Counted from the stretch's first letter, positions 23,874 through 32,502 are shown. The stretch is 48,735 nucleotides of DNA from JAWWPY01 sp964412845 (GCA_964412845.1 CAYPQM010000025.1:1-48735); one strand, 5' to 3'. Numbers and translations are program-made. Notes: generated from the letters alone by a model not told the origin.

Positions 23874-25442
23874 GTGCGGGTGACGGCCGGGTGGTGGCGA
23901 CGACGCAGCTTGCGTGCGCGGGTCACCCTGGCTTCCACGCTGGGGCTGGCGCTGGCCCTGCTGGCGGTGGCGCTGCTGTTGCGCGCTGAACTGCGGGCGT
24001 CACTGAGCAACGGGCTCGACACGACGGCCCGGCAGGGGGCCAGGGAGGTGGCCGCCCTGGCCGACGCCGACCGGCTGCCCGATCCGGTTCCGGTGGCGGA
24101 CGGGACCATTACCTTGCAGGTGCTGAACGCCCAGGGCCGGATTGTTGACGCCTCGCCAGGCGCGGACCGGCTCGTCCCGCTGCTGCCCCCGGGCCAGGCC
24201 CGGGCGAACGCGCGGGCCAAGCGGTCCGTGCTGCTGGACGGCCGCCCCTACGGCCTGCCCGGGTTGGTCCGCGTGGTCGCAGTAGCCACCCGCAGCGGGG
24301 AGACGGTGATCGCGGCGGTCGCCTACGACCAGGAACTCAACAGCGTGGCGGCACTCACCCGGGCGCTGCTGATCGGCACTCCGCTGCTGCTGCTCCTGCT
24401 GGCGGGGGCCAGCTGGCTGGTGGTCGGGACCACCCTGCGGCCGATCGCCGAGCTGCGCCGCGGCGCCCAGGACGTCACCCGAACCGGCCGTCCCAGCGCG
24501 CTGCCGGTACCAGAGGCGCATGACGAAGTGCATAGTCTCGCCATAACGCTAAACGATATGTTGACGCGACTCGGGCAGGCCCAGGAACGGCAGCGTGGGC
24601 TGGTCTCGGACACCGCGCACGAACTGCGCAGCCCCATCGCCAGTATCCGGGCCCAGCTGGAGGTCGCACTCGACCATCCAGATAGCCAGGACTGGCGGCA
24701 GACCGCGAGCGATGTGCTGGAAGACACTCTCCGGCTGGCCAGGCTGGCCGAGGATCTCCTGGTCCTGGCCCGGCTCGACGAGCACGACGGCCACCGCGGC
24801 ACTGACCGGCTGGTCGATCTGACCGGGCTGGTCGCGGCCGAGGTCAGCCGGCACGATGGCGCCCGGGTGCCGGTGCTGCTGGCCGGCCCGGAGCCGTGGC
24901 CCGGGCCGCAGCCGTCCGCTCAGGAACCAGCGGGTCCCGAGCTGCCTGGTCCCGAGCTGCCTGGTCCCGAGCTGCCTGGTCCCGAGCTGCCTCATCCTGA
25001 GGGGCCTGGTCAGGAGGGGCCTGGTCAGGAACCGTGTGCGGTGGCCGGGGACGCCGACGGGCTGCGCCGGATGCTTGGCAACCTCATCGAGAACGCGATC
25101 CGCTACGCGCGGACCCAGGTCACGGTGAGCATCGCCCGGGATGGCCGGAATGTGCGGCTGACCGTGACTGACGACGGGCCCGGGATTCCCCCGGGCGATG
25201 CGCAGCGAGCCTTCGGCCGTTTCACCCGGCTCGACAACGCGCGCAGCAGGGAGGGCGACGGCCAAGGCGGCGCCGGCCTCGGCCTGGCCATTGTCCGGGC
25301 CACCGCGCAATCCCATGCCGGTTCCGCCTGGCTGGAGGAAGGCAAGCCCGGACTCAGGGCCGTGGTGCTGCTGCCCGCTGCCGACCGGGCGCAGACCAGT
25401 GAGCGGCTTCCTACCAGGTCCCCCAGGGCAGCAGGGAGGTGA
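23874..25442 (+). CDS. HAMP-containing sensor histidine kinase, no adjacent response regulator
   Basis: A 522-residue kinase. Membrane segments at about 17-37 and 163-186 flank an extracytoplasmic sensor of ~125 residues. A HAMP domain follows (TTLRPIAELRRGAQDV), then the phospho-acceptor H249 in DTAHELRSPIAS, the N box NLIENAIRYA near 403, and the G boxes DDGPGIPPGD and GGAGLGLAIV. About 35 residues of GPELP and GQEGP repeats interrupt the catalytic domain just before the N-box helix (residues ~354-386). The GTG start at 23874 has GGGAGG upstream. No response regulator is adjacent, so its partner must lie elsewhere. Its 3' end overlaps the convergent ctaB by 32 bp. Confidence 0.9.
   Translation: MRVTAGWWRRRSLRARVTLASTLGLALALLAVALLLRAELRASLSNGLDTTARQGAREVAALADADRLPDPVPVADGTITLQVLNAQGRIVDASPGADRLVPLLPPGQARANARAKRSVLLDGRPYGLPGLVRVVAVATRSGETVIAAVAYDQELNSVAALTRALLIGTPLLLLLLAGASWLVVGTTLRPIAELRRGAQDVTRTGRPSALPVPEAHDEVHSLAITLNDMLTRLGQAQERQRGLVSDTAHELRSPIASIRAQLEVALDHPDSQDWRQTASDVLEDTLRLARLAEDLLVLARLDEHDGHRGTDRLVDLTGLVAAEVSRHDGARVPVLLAGPEPWPGPQPSAQEPAGPELPGPELPGPELPGPELPHPEGPGQEGPGQEPCAVAGDADGLRRMLGNLIENAIRYARTQVTVSIARDGRNVRLTVTDDGPGIPPGDAQRAFGRFTRLDNARSREGDGQGGAGLGLAIVRATAQSHAGSAWLEEGKPGLRAVVLLPAADRAQTSERLPTRSPRAAGR
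24933..25031 (+). repeat. 15-bp in-frame array in the orphan histidine kinase
   Basis: Four exact copies of GGTCCCGAGCTGCCT (GPELP) fill 24933-24992. A diverged copy and GGTCAGGAGGGGCCT-type units (GQEGP) follow to about 25031. Confidence 0.92.
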
Positions 25443-26469
25443 CCGCGATGGCCGCGAACAGCAGCGTCAGGTACGCGATCGACAGATGGAACAGCCGCAT
25501 CGGAGCAGGATTGGCGCTCGGCTGGGCCACGCCCGCGCAGGTCCCTTCGGAAACTGCGGGCTCCGCTGCCCCGGCGGCGGCGGAGCCCGCAGTCACCTCG
25601 ACGGCCGGAGCGAGGTCGACGGCCGAAGCGAGGTCGATGGCCGCCACCCGGGCGCGGAGCCGGTGGGCTTCGGCCAGGAACCAGGCGCCCAGCACCGCGG
25701 CGCTCGCGGTGTACAGCCACCCTGCGTAAGGCGCGAGCGCGAGGGTGGCCGCCACCATCACGTAGGAGTAGAAGAGGATCTTGCGGGCGACCACCCGGGC
25801 CGGCGCGACGACCGGCAGCATCGGCACGTTGGCCGCGGCGTAGTCATCGCGGAACTTCATCGCCAGCGCCCAGAAGTGCGGCGGTGTCCAGAAGAAGATC
25901 ACCGCGAACAGCACGACGGCGGGCAGGGTGACCGTGCCGGTCACCGCCGACCAGCCGACGAGAACCGGGAAGCACCCGGCCGCGCCCCCGATGACAATGT
26001 TGGACGCGGTCCGGCGCTTGAGCCCGATTGTGTAGACGAAGACGTAGAACAAGATCGCGCCATCGGCCAGCGCCGCGGACAGCCAGTTGACCAGCAGTCC
26101 CAGCAGCAGCGTCGAGGCCGCCCCCAGCACGACGCCGAAGACCAGCGCCTCGGTCGGCCTGACGACGGCCAGCGGCTCCTTACGCGCCAGCGGACGCCGC
26201 GAGGTGCGCTTCATCACCGCGTCAATATCGCGGTCGATGTAGCAGTTGAAGGTGTTCGCGCTGCCCGCCGCGAGGGCACCGCCGATCAGCGTGCAGACCA
26301 GCAGCCTGACCGAGGGCAGGCCCCGCTGCGCCAGCAGCATCGTGGGGATCGTGGTGACCAGGAGGAGCTCGATGATCCTCGGCTTGGTCAACGCAAAGAG
26401 CGACCGGGCAACAACCCGGGCGGAGCGGCGCCCCGCCACTGCGGGGAGCACGCCGGTCGCTGGTGCCAC
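25411..26469 (-). CDS. ctaB: Protoheme IX farnesyltransferase (heme O synthase)
   Basis: A 352-residue polytopic prenyltransferase that converts heme B to heme O for the aa3 oxidase. The first aspartate-rich motif is NTFNCYIDRDIDAVMKRT; a second polar loop is YTIGLKRRTASNIVIGGAAGCFPVLVGW. About eight hydrophobic segments are visible. Between the last two, relatives have a short loop before PMRLFHLSIAYL, but here ~45 extra residues occur, containing DLASAV/DLAPAV repeats. The GTG start shares one base with the stop of the preceding gene (TAGTG) and has GGAGGAG upstream. It is the last gene of the oxidase operon. Confidence 0.93.
   Translation of the reverse strand: MAPATGVLPAVAGRRSARVVARSLFALTKPRIIELLLVTTIPTMLLAQRGLPSVRLLVCTLIGGALAAGSANTFNCYIDRDIDAVMKRTSRRPLARKEPLAVVRPTEALVFGVVLGAASTLLLGLLVNWLSAALADGAILFYVFVYTIGLKRRTASNIVIGGAAGCFPVLVGWSAVTGTVTLPAVVLFAVIFFWTPPHFWALAMKFRDDYAAANVPMLPVVAPARVVARKILFYSYVMVAATLALAPYAGWLYTASAAVLGAWFLAEAHRLRARVAAIDLASAVDLAPAVEVTAGSAAAGAAEPAVSEGTCAGVAQPSANPAPMRLFHLSIAYLTLLFAAIAVTSLLPWGTW
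25595..25647. repeat. 18-bp in-frame repeats in ctaB
   Basis: GAGGTCGACGGCCGAAGC at 25612-25629, with diverged copies before (25595-25611) and after (25630-25647). They encode DLASAV-type hexads in the loop between the last two membrane helices. Confidence 0.75.
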
Positions 26470-26846
26470 TAGGACTCCTCCGAGCCTTCCGCTGATTCTG
26501 CCGGTCCTGCCTCGTCTTCGTCGGGCTGGTCGGCATCGCGATGCCTCGCCGCACCCACCACGGGCGGCGTGTCCCGGTCGGCTAGCGGCGCCACCCCACC
26601 TCCGCTGGTCGCGGTCATAAAGCCCGCTGCAGCGGCCATGTCTCGTGCCGTGTCAGGCTCAGGGGCCACTGGGCGCGCCGGCCCAATGCCCGCATCCCGG
26701 TGGCCCGGAACGGTGTGCCGCCTGGTGAACACGAGGAAGAACGCGGCCATTACCACAATGAAGAACCCAAGCGGCAGGACCAGAGTGAGAACGGCCCCGC
26801 CCGTGGTGTAACCGAGAAGCGCTGCTGGGGGAATCACTTGCTGCAC
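26469..26846 (-). CDS. Small membrane protein of the oxidase operon, unknown function
   Basis: 125 residues. One long hydrophobic stretch at about 9-41 (LGYTTGGAVLTLVLPLGFFIVVMAAFFLVF) is followed by RRH and an acidic, Ala/Pro-rich cytoplasmic-looking tail. The GTG at 26846 has a perfect AGGAGG five bases upstream. The stop shares a base with the ctaB start, so translation is coupled. Placement between ctaG and ctaB suggests a role in oxidase assembly or stability. It does not look like the four-helix subunit IV (CtaF) of actinobacterial oxidases. I do not recognise a family. Confidence 0.75.
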   Translation of the reverse strand: MQQVIPPAALLGYTTGGAVLTLVLPLGFFIVVMAAFFLVFTRRHTVPGHRDAGIGPARPVAPEPDTARDMAAAAGFMTATSGGGVAPLADRDTPPVVGAARHRDADQPDEDEAGPAESAEGSEES

Positions 26847-26879
26847 TCTATCCTCCTGCTGTGGGAGTCAATTCACTGG

Positions 26880-27899
26880 TCATCTCAGCCCGGTCCGGGT
26901 GGGCCAGGCTGACTTAGGTGGGCGGAGCAGCCGGTCCAGGCCGAGCGCGAGAGCTTCGGACTCTTCGTCGTTCAGCCAGCTCTGGAGCAGCGCGACTCCC
27001 GCGATGATGTACGTCGGCAGCACCAGCACCCAGAGAATGGCCCCGCCAAGCTGCTGATCGGCGACCAGCGTGAGCAGATGGTGATGACCCGCGCCGAGAT
27101 ACGCCGGGTAGATCACGTTGGCGCCGAAGGTCAGCACCATAGCCATGATCGTGCTGGTCACCACGGTGCCGCCGATCAGCATGACCCGGCGCAGCGGCCG
27201 GGCACTGGGGGCCATCGGGCGGGACCCGATCAGCTGAAGCCAGAACGCCGTGCCGACCCCCAGATAGCAGACGACCTCCGCGGCGAAGAGCAGCGGGGAA
27301 CGCAGCGCTCCGTCGTACAGGACCGGGATGTGCCATCCGCACCAGATCACGGTGAACGCGCAGGTCACCGCCAGTGGCCAGGTCAGCCAGCCAGCCGCTG
27401 ACCGTCCCGCGGCAGCGCGCGCACCAGGCCACGCGGCCCGCGCACCAGCCGCCTTCGCGTCAGGCCCAGCCGCAGCGGGCCCAGCCGGGTCAGGCCCAGC
27501 CGCAGCAGGCACCACCGCAGCAGGCCCCGCCGACTCAGCACCGGGCGTAGCCATCTGTCCTCCGGTCCGGCGGCCGAGACCGCGGCGCAGCGGCAGCCAT
27601 GGCGCCCCCAGGACGATCAGCGGCGGAGCCACGACGGCCAGCAGCAAGTCCTGCAGGGAGCGGATCCAGATAAAGTCACGCGACCAGTACGCGAGCGGCG
27701 AGACGAGGGCCAGCAGCACGGCCACCAGCCCCGCGTCGAAGGCGACAGCGGCGCGCGCCTGGCCGACCGGTACTGATGTGCCGCCCCGCCGGAGGTCGGC
27801 GGCCATGCCGCGTACCCCGGCGAGGTGCACCCCGGCGATCGCCAGGCACGCGGCGATGACCGCGACGTTGGCCGACCAGTGCGAGACAACCATGTCCAT
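26880..27899 (-). CDS. ctaG: Cytochrome c oxidase assembly protein, CtaG (caa3-type) family
   Basis: 339 residues with about seven hydrophobic segments. Family features are HLAGVRGMAADLRR, VSPLAYWSRDFIWIRSLQDLLLAVVAPPLIVLGAPW, WCGWHIPVLYDGAL and a histidine-rich GAGHHHLLTLVADQQLGG near the end. In this family such proteins help copper insertion into subunit I. The loop after the fourth segment (LPLRRGLGRRTGG) carries ~50 extra Ala/Gly/Pro residues before WLTWPLAVTC, with an 18-bp exact repeat in the DNA at 27459-27476 and 27489-27506. No strong ribosome site is visible; ATG 27893 is an alternative start. Confidence 0.85.
   Translation of the reverse strand: MDMVVSHWSANVAVIAACLAIAGVHLAGVRGMAADLRRGGTSVPVGQARAAVAFDAGLVAVLLALVSPLAYWSRDFIWIRSLQDLLLAVVAPPLIVLGAPWLPLRRGLGRRTGGQMATPGAESAGPAAVVPAAAGPDPAGPAAAGPDAKAAGARAAWPGARAAAGRSAAGWLTWPLAVTCAFTVIWCGWHIPVLYDGALRSPLLFAAEVVCYLGVGTAFWLQLIGSRPMAPSARPLRRVMLIGGTVVTSTIMAMVLTFGANVIYPAYLGAGHHHLLTLVADQQLGGAILWVLVLPTYIIAGVALLQSWLNDEESEALALGLDRLLRPPKSAWPTRTGLR
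27459..27506. repeat. 18-bp direct repeat in ctaG
   Basis: GTCAGGCCCAGCCGCAGC occurs at 27459-27476 and 27489-27506, with a 30-bp period. It encodes AAAGPD-type repeats in a loop. Confidence 0.75.
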
Positions 27900-27965
27900 G
27901 ACGGTTGTGGCCGCCGGCCGGCTGACTATGAGGTAAGCCTTCCCGGGCAGGCCGATCCTTTCCGC

Positions 27966-28631
27966 TCAAAGCAGGTAGAACAGTACCCAGAAGAAGAGAG
28001 TCACCACCGCGAGGTAGTTCCAGACCAGGGTGAAGGCACTCAGCGACGACTGGAAGCGCTGCACCGCGAAGGCTTCTGCGTAGGTGGGCGGCTGCTCCAC
28101 GAAGGAGATCCCGGGCAGCGGCCTGGCCCGCATCAACAGGATCTCCAGCCAGACCATCGCGCCCAGCCAGCTCACCAGGAGCACCGGGTAGAAGCCGGTG
28201 AACACGCTGGAGAAACCTGAGCTGCCCGGCGGGAACGGCAGGTTGAGCAGTTCGATGATCTGCAGCACCACGGCGACCAGGCCAAGCAGCAGCGCCACCG
28301 CTGCGCCGGCCTGCCAGGCAGCTTTGGCACCCCCCTTGATCCGCTGCAGCGCCAGGTACTGCACAGCGGCGCTGGCCACGACGATCACCATGATCACAGT
28401 GCCCATCGCCATCGACGGCGCGTGATAACCGGAGCCGTGCCACCTGCCATTGGAGTTGATCGAGCGCAGGTAGAAGTACGCGAACACGAACGCGCCGTAC
28501 AGGAACGACAGCGCGCCCAGCGCGATCCGGGACCCCGACCACGCGGCGTTCAGCGCTGCCTCGTGGTAGAAGCCGGCTTCTTCGGCAGCGCGGTCCAGTT
28601 CGGACGAAGGCTGCGTCGTCTGCTCGGCCAT
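27966..28631 (-). CDS. ctaE: Cytochrome c oxidase subunit III
   Basis: 221 residues with five membrane segments, as usual for the short actinobacterial form. Family words are LGALSFLYGAFVFAYFYLRS, GYHAPSMAMGTVIMVIVVAS, SSVFTGFYPVLLVSWLGAMVW and a C-terminal AFTLVWNYLAVVTLFFWVLFYLL. Subunit III stabilises proton uptake by subunit I. The ATG at 28631 has GGAGG placed over the ctaD stop, which shows tight coupling to ctaD. Confidence 0.9.
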   Translation of the reverse strand: MAEQTTQPSSELDRAAEEAGFYHEAALNAAWSGSRIALGALSFLYGAFVFAYFYLRSINSNGRWHGSGYHAPSMAMGTVIMVIVVASAAVQYLALQRIKGGAKAAWQAGAAVALLLGLVAVVLQIIELLNLPFPPGSSGFSSVFTGFYPVLLVSWLGAMVWLEILLMRARPLPGISFVEQPPTYAEAFAVQRFQSSLSAFTLVWNYLAVVTLFFWVLFYLL

Positions 28632-28633
28632 GT

Positions 28634-30598
28634 CTATGCCTCCACTCCCGCACCCGCGTACGCGGCGCTCACGACACCGACAGGTGGGTGCAAGTCCGCG
28701 ACCGGCGGCGCATCCCGCACGCCGTAGTCATACGGGCTGGAGAGCACCACCGGGATGTGCTCGAAGTTGCCGCCCGGCGGCGGTGACGAAACTTGCCACT
28801 CCAGTCCCCGCGACTGCCACGGGTTGCCTACCTCAGGCTCCCGCGCGAACAGCGTCGACCAGATGAAGTTGATCACGAAGATCAGGATCGAGCCGCCGAG
28901 CAGGAACGCGGAGATCGACACCCAGTCATTCAGCGTCTGCAGGTTCCGTGCGTACTCGAAGACCCGGCGTGGCTGGCCCAGCATGCCGACCGCGAACAGC
29001 GGCAGGAAGGTCGAGTTGAAGAAGATGAACATGGTCCAGAAGTGGATCTTGCCAAGTGTCTCGTTCAGCTTGATCCCCAGCATCTTGGGCAGCCAGTAGT
29101 AGCACGCGGCCATGAAGGCGAAGATGAGCCCGCCCATGATCGTGTAGTGGAAGTGGGACATGACGAAGAAGCTGCCGTGCTCGGTGGTGTCCGCCGGTAC
29201 GTCGGACAGGAACACCCCGGAAATTCCGCCGATCAGGAAGTTGAAGTACAACCCGAGTGCGAACAGCATCGGCACGGTGAACCGTATCTTCGCCTTCCAC
29301 AACGTGCCGATCGCCACGAGGTAGATGAAGCCGGTCGGGATCGAGATGAGCTCAGTCGTCAGCATAAACAGCGGCCGCATCTCCGGGTTGATCCCGCTGT
29401 CGAACAGGTGATGCTGCCAGACGAAGAAACTGAGCAGCGCCACGCCGATCATTCCGGCTCCGGCTACCCGGTAACCGAAGAGTGGTTTGCGGCAGAACAC
29501 CGGGAGGATCTCCGACACGATGCCGAAGCCGGGCAGCGCCAGGATGTAGACCTCAGGGTGACCGAAGAACCAGAACAGGTTCTGGTAGAGGTAACTGCTG
29601 CCGCCTAGCTGGCCGGCGAAGAACGCGGTCTCCACGGTGCGGTCGGTGAGCAGCATGTACATGCCGCCGACCAGAACCGGGGTGGCGAGCACCATGAGGA
29701 ACGAGACGGTGACCATGGACCATACGAAGATCGGCAGCCGGCTCCACCGCATGCCCGGTGCGCGGTAGTTGATGACGGTCACGATGATGTTGAACCCGGC
29801 CAGGATGATCGAGATGCCCATCAGGCCGAATGCCACCGCGTAGGAGTCCGCACCCTGGGTGGCCTGGACGCTCAGCGGCGCGTAGCCGGTCCAGCCGAAC
29901 GGGAACCCGCCGACCAGGACGCCGGAGAGCAGGACGATGAACGCCGCCGGGGTCAGCCAGAACGACAGCGCCTCCAGCCGGGGGAACGCCATTCGCTTGG
30001 AGCCGATCATCAGCGGCATCAGGTAGTTGCCGAACGGGCCGAGCACGACCGACGACATCAGCATCATCATCATCGTGCCGTGCTCGCCCACCACCTCGAC
30101 GTAGGTGCTGGCGTTCATCACGTGATAGGTCGGCGACAGCAGCTCGGTCCTGATCGCCATGGCGAACAGGCCGGCCGTGCAGAAGTAGATGATCATGCCG
30201 ATCAGGTACTGGATGCCGACGACCTTGTGGTCCAGGGTGAACCGGAAGTACTTGGACAGGCCGGAGACCGCCTCTTCTTCCTCCTCCGCGACCGGCACCG
30301 GCTTACCGGCCATCTGCCGCAGCAGGTCGTTGAACACGCCCAGCCCGGCCAGCCAGCCGACCGTCCCGAGCACGTACCCGAGCACGAGCGGGAAGTCGTT
30401 CATGTCGGACAGCGCGTTACGCGCGTAATCGTGGGAGAGGAAATTGCCCAGCCAGTGACCCACCAGATAGCCGAGGACCGCGCCGACCACGGCGGTATGG
30501 ATCGCGGGCCGCATCCACCATGGCCGGGCCGGGACCGGGCCCGCAGGTCCGTGTCCTGCGGGTTGCTGCGCCTTCTCCGGCTCTATCTCGATGGACAT
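28634..30598 (-). CDS. ctaD: Cytochrome c oxidase subunit I
   Basis: 654 residues, the catalytic heme-copper subunit that reduces oxygen to water. The heme a ligand lies in VGEHGTMMM. The CuB histidine and its cross-linked tyrosine are in FFGHPEVYILALPGFG, whose glutamate marks an A-type D-channel. The CuB pair is in VWQHHLF, and the heme a3 and a ligands are in MSHFHYTIMGG. An N-terminal extension of ~120 residues adds about two membrane segments before the usual core (YFRFTLDHKVVGIQYL). The region TELISIPTGFIYL is unlike common subunits, where charged K-channel residues are expected. The ATG at 30598 has GAGGTG upstream. Confidence 0.95.
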   Translation of the reverse strand: MSIEIEPEKAQQPAGHGPAGPVPARPWWMRPAIHTAVVGAVLGYLVGHWLGNFLSHDYARNALSDMNDFPLVLGYVLGTVGWLAGLGVFNDLLRQMAGKPVPVAEEEEEAVSGLSKYFRFTLDHKVVGIQYLIGMIIYFCTAGLFAMAIRTELLSPTYHVMNASTYVEVVGEHGTMMMMLMSSVVLGPFGNYLMPLMIGSKRMAFPRLEALSFWLTPAAFIVLLSGVLVGGFPFGWTGYAPLSVQATQGADSYAVAFGLMGISIILAGFNIIVTVINYRAPGMRWSRLPIFVWSMVTVSFLMVLATPVLVGGMYMLLTDRTVETAFFAGQLGGSSYLYQNLFWFFGHPEVYILALPGFGIVSEILPVFCRKPLFGYRVAGAGMIGVALLSFFVWQHHLFDSGINPEMRPLFMLTTELISIPTGFIYLVAIGTLWKAKIRFTVPMLFALGLYFNFLIGGISGVFLSDVPADTTEHGSFFVMSHFHYTIMGGLIFAFMAACYYWLPKMLGIKLNETLGKIHFWTMFIFFNSTFLPLFAVGMLGQPRRVFEYARNLQTLNDWVSISAFLLGGSILIFVINFIWSTLFAREPEVGNPWQSRGLEWQVSSPPPGGNFEHIPVVLSSPYDYGVRDAPPVADLHPPVGVVSAAYAGAGVEA

Positions 30599-30656
30599 CC
30601 GGTCACCTCTTCGTCAAACGGTTGCGAATGCGCGCCAATGGGAACGAGGGACTGGG

Positions 30657-31598
30657 TCACGGCTGCTCCGGATCGCCGGGGTTGTAGTAGTACCCGTTCG
30701 CGCCGGTGATACCGGCCACCTTGACGAGGTCCTGGCCAAGTTGCGGGACCACGGTCGGCTCATAGGTGAGCGCGTAGGGCGGCAGGATCTTGGTCACCTT
30801 GGCGAGCTGCGCCTGGCTGCTGGTCGCCCAGGTCTGGAAGTCCGCCGCGCTGACGACCTTGCCGTAGTTGTACATCGCGCCGTGCCAGAGACCGCACAGC
30901 TCGTTGCAGCGCACGGTGAACCCGCCGAGATGCTCCGGCTTGGTATACGCGACATCGTCGACCATGGGGTTGGCGTCGGCCTTCACCCCGAGCTGGTAGG
31001 CCCAGAAGCTGTGGATCACGTCCAGCGAGGTGACGTGGAATTCCACGTTGCGGCCCTCGGGCAGGACCAGCTGGGTGGTCTCCATCCCGCCGAACTGCGG
31101 GTAGCGGTAGGTGAACACCCATTGCTGGGCGATGACCTGCACTTGGAGGGTGTTGTTCCCGGATGGCTTCCAGACGGGCAGCGGACCCTCACCGGCGCCC
31201 GCGCCGGCGGGCACGATCAGCTCCACCGTGCCGAAGACGAACGCCGCGAGCACGACCACCGCGGTCCCGATGATCCAGGTGGCCTGAATCCCGGTGTGCC
31301 CGAAGATGGGCGGCCCGTCATCATCGTCGCCGGCCCGGTGCCGCCAGTTGGTGAGCGCATAGGCGAAGTACACCCAGACGAAGAGCATGACCGGGGCCGC
31401 CGCCATGGCCAGCACGGCGATATCGACCTGCTGGTGCTCCGCTGACGATGACATCTGCCCTGGCGGCAGATGCGGACGCCAGACCGCCCAGATAAGGACA
31501 TCAGCGACGACGGCCAGGACGATCCAGATCAGGAAGATGCGCCGCCCATGACTCGGCTCGGCGGGCGCGGCGGCCGCCGGGGCCTCTGACGTGGCCAT
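30657..31598 (-). CDS. ctaC: Cytochrome c oxidase subunit II with complete CuA site
   Basis: 313 residues from the ATG at 31598, which overlaps the preceding stop by one base (TGATG) and has GGAGG upstream; the frame is open further upstream but that part overlaps the preceding gene. Membrane segments are IFLIWIVLAVVADVLIWAVW, VLAMAAAPVMLFVWVYFAYAL and IIGTAVVVLAAFVFGTVELIV. The cupredoxin domain carries all CuA ligands: the histidine in DVIHSFWAYQL, then CNELCGLWHGAM with the C-x-E-x-C-x3-H-x2-M pattern. It accepts electrons from cytochrome c and passes them to heme a. No heme c motif (CxxCH) is fused. Confidence 0.94.
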   Translation of the reverse strand: MATSEAPAAAAPAEPSHGRRIFLIWIVLAVVADVLIWAVWRPHLPPGQMSSSAEHQQVDIAVLAMAAAPVMLFVWVYFAYALTNWRHRAGDDDDGPPIFGHTGIQATWIIGTAVVVLAAFVFGTVELIVPAGAGAGEGPLPVWKPSGNNTLQVQVIAQQWVFTYRYPQFGGMETTQLVLPEGRNVEFHVTSLDVIHSFWAYQLGVKADANPMVDDVAYTKPEHLGGFTVRCNELCGLWHGAMYNYGKVVSAADFQTWATSSQAQLAKVTKILPPYALTYEPTVVPQLGQDLVKVAGITGANGYYYNPGDPEQP

Positions 31599-32302
31599 CA
31601 GGCTGCCACCTCCATGTTGCCCATCATGAAACCGATCGTCTGCATCGGGCCGCCGAAGCCATCGAGGAATCCGCCGCCGCAGGGGATGATGCACTGCATC
31701 CGGAACACTCCCGTGTGGTTAGGCGTCATGAAGCTGAATTTCTCCACCGAGTGCGGGCCGGACGTGCAGGGCGATGCGCCGCACAGTTCAGCCGAGGCGT
31801 CCGGGGACAAGACCGGCACGTACACATGGAGGGCCGGAATCGCGAACGAGTGGCCCACCGCGCAGTGCGACCACGTGTCGATGTTCGACACGTTGCTGGC
31901 CGCGCCCGCCTGTCCCTTGCCATCGACCGACTGAACATTTATGGTCCCGCCGATGGTGCCCTCGACATGGCTCCAAATGTTGTTCCGCGCCGGAGTGCAG
32001 CCGTCGTAGCCGAGGATCGTCACGTTCACCCGGGTGGATTCGGGCACCTTGAATTGGAACGTGTGCACCCACTGCTTGGTCTGCGGGTTCTGGACGAAAT
32101 AGCTGACCCAGTCGGGCGTGCTCGTCACCGAGTTCTGCGGGTCCTCCTGCAGAACTACATTGACCTGCCCGCCCGAGGCCACGGAGGTGTAGTCCACGAC
32201 CGGCGGACCGCCGAGCAGGTAATGGATGACGATGAAGACCGCGCCGGCGACCACCGCGGCGAATGCCACGAGCAGGGTCATGACACGGACTGGCAAAGAC
32301 AC
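31598..32302 (-). CDS. Membrane-anchored cupredoxin-like protein, degenerate subunit II relative
   Basis: 234 residues. An N-terminal membrane anchor (VMTLLVAFAAVVAGAVFIVIHYLL) is followed by an extracytoplasmic beta-rich domain. H151 lies in GHSFAIPAL, very like the first CuA histidine segment of subunit II (IHSFxxPxL). Near the end MQCIIPCGGG holds C204 and C208, spaced as in CuA, but the bridging glutamate is isoleucine, the histidine four residues after the second cysteine is absent, and the methionine (M220) is displaced. An intact binuclear CuA is therefore unlikely. It is the first gene of the oxidase operon, coupled to ctaC by TGATG. It might carry copper for assembly, donate electrons or be structural. 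The GTG start has GAGG upstream. Confidence 0.75.
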   Translation of the reverse strand: MSLPVRVMTLLVAFAAVVAGAVFIVIHYLLGGPPVVDYTSVASGGQVNVVLQEDPQNSVTSTPDWVSYFVQNPQTKQWVHTFQFKVPESTRVNVTILGYDGCTPARNNIWSHVEGTIGGTINVQSVDGKGQAGAASNVSNIDTWSHCAVGHSFAIPALHVYVPVLSPDASAELCGASPCTSGPHSVEKFSFMTPNHTGVFRMQCIIPCGGGFLDGFGGPMQTIGFMMGNMEVAA

Positions 32303-32444
32303 CAGTCACCACCTCGCTTCTTCGCGGCGCGTTGCGCACACGACTGGGACCGACCCGCTGGTTGTCTCGTCCGCGGGCCGGAGGCCTCTTATGGACCTGA
32401 TCTTGCGATCGTTAGCCGTGTGCGGGCAACTCAGCGGGCCCTGA

Positions 32445-32460
32445 ATGACGAAATTGTCAT
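32445..32460. promoter_or_regulatory. Inverted repeat ATGAC-N6-GTCAT upstream of the oxidase operon
   Basis: ATGACGAAATTGTCAT has perfect 5-bp arms. It lies about 145 bp upstream of the cupredoxin start, within the predicted leader if the -10 at 32503-32508 is right. A regulator-site role is a guess from symmetry and position. Confidence 0.35.
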
Positions 32461-32502
32461 GACCGCGGCTTGGTGCCGAGGTAAGTTCGGCCACGAGAAG
32501 GC

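Noticed and set aside
26469..26846. The small membrane protein as oxidase subunit IV (CtaF)
   Set aside because: It has one long hydrophobic stretch and an acidic tail, not the several membrane helices expected of CtaF.
31598..32302. The cupredoxin-like gene as a second functional subunit II
   Set aside because: The CuA glutamate and the second histidine are absent, so an intact CuA centre is unlikely.
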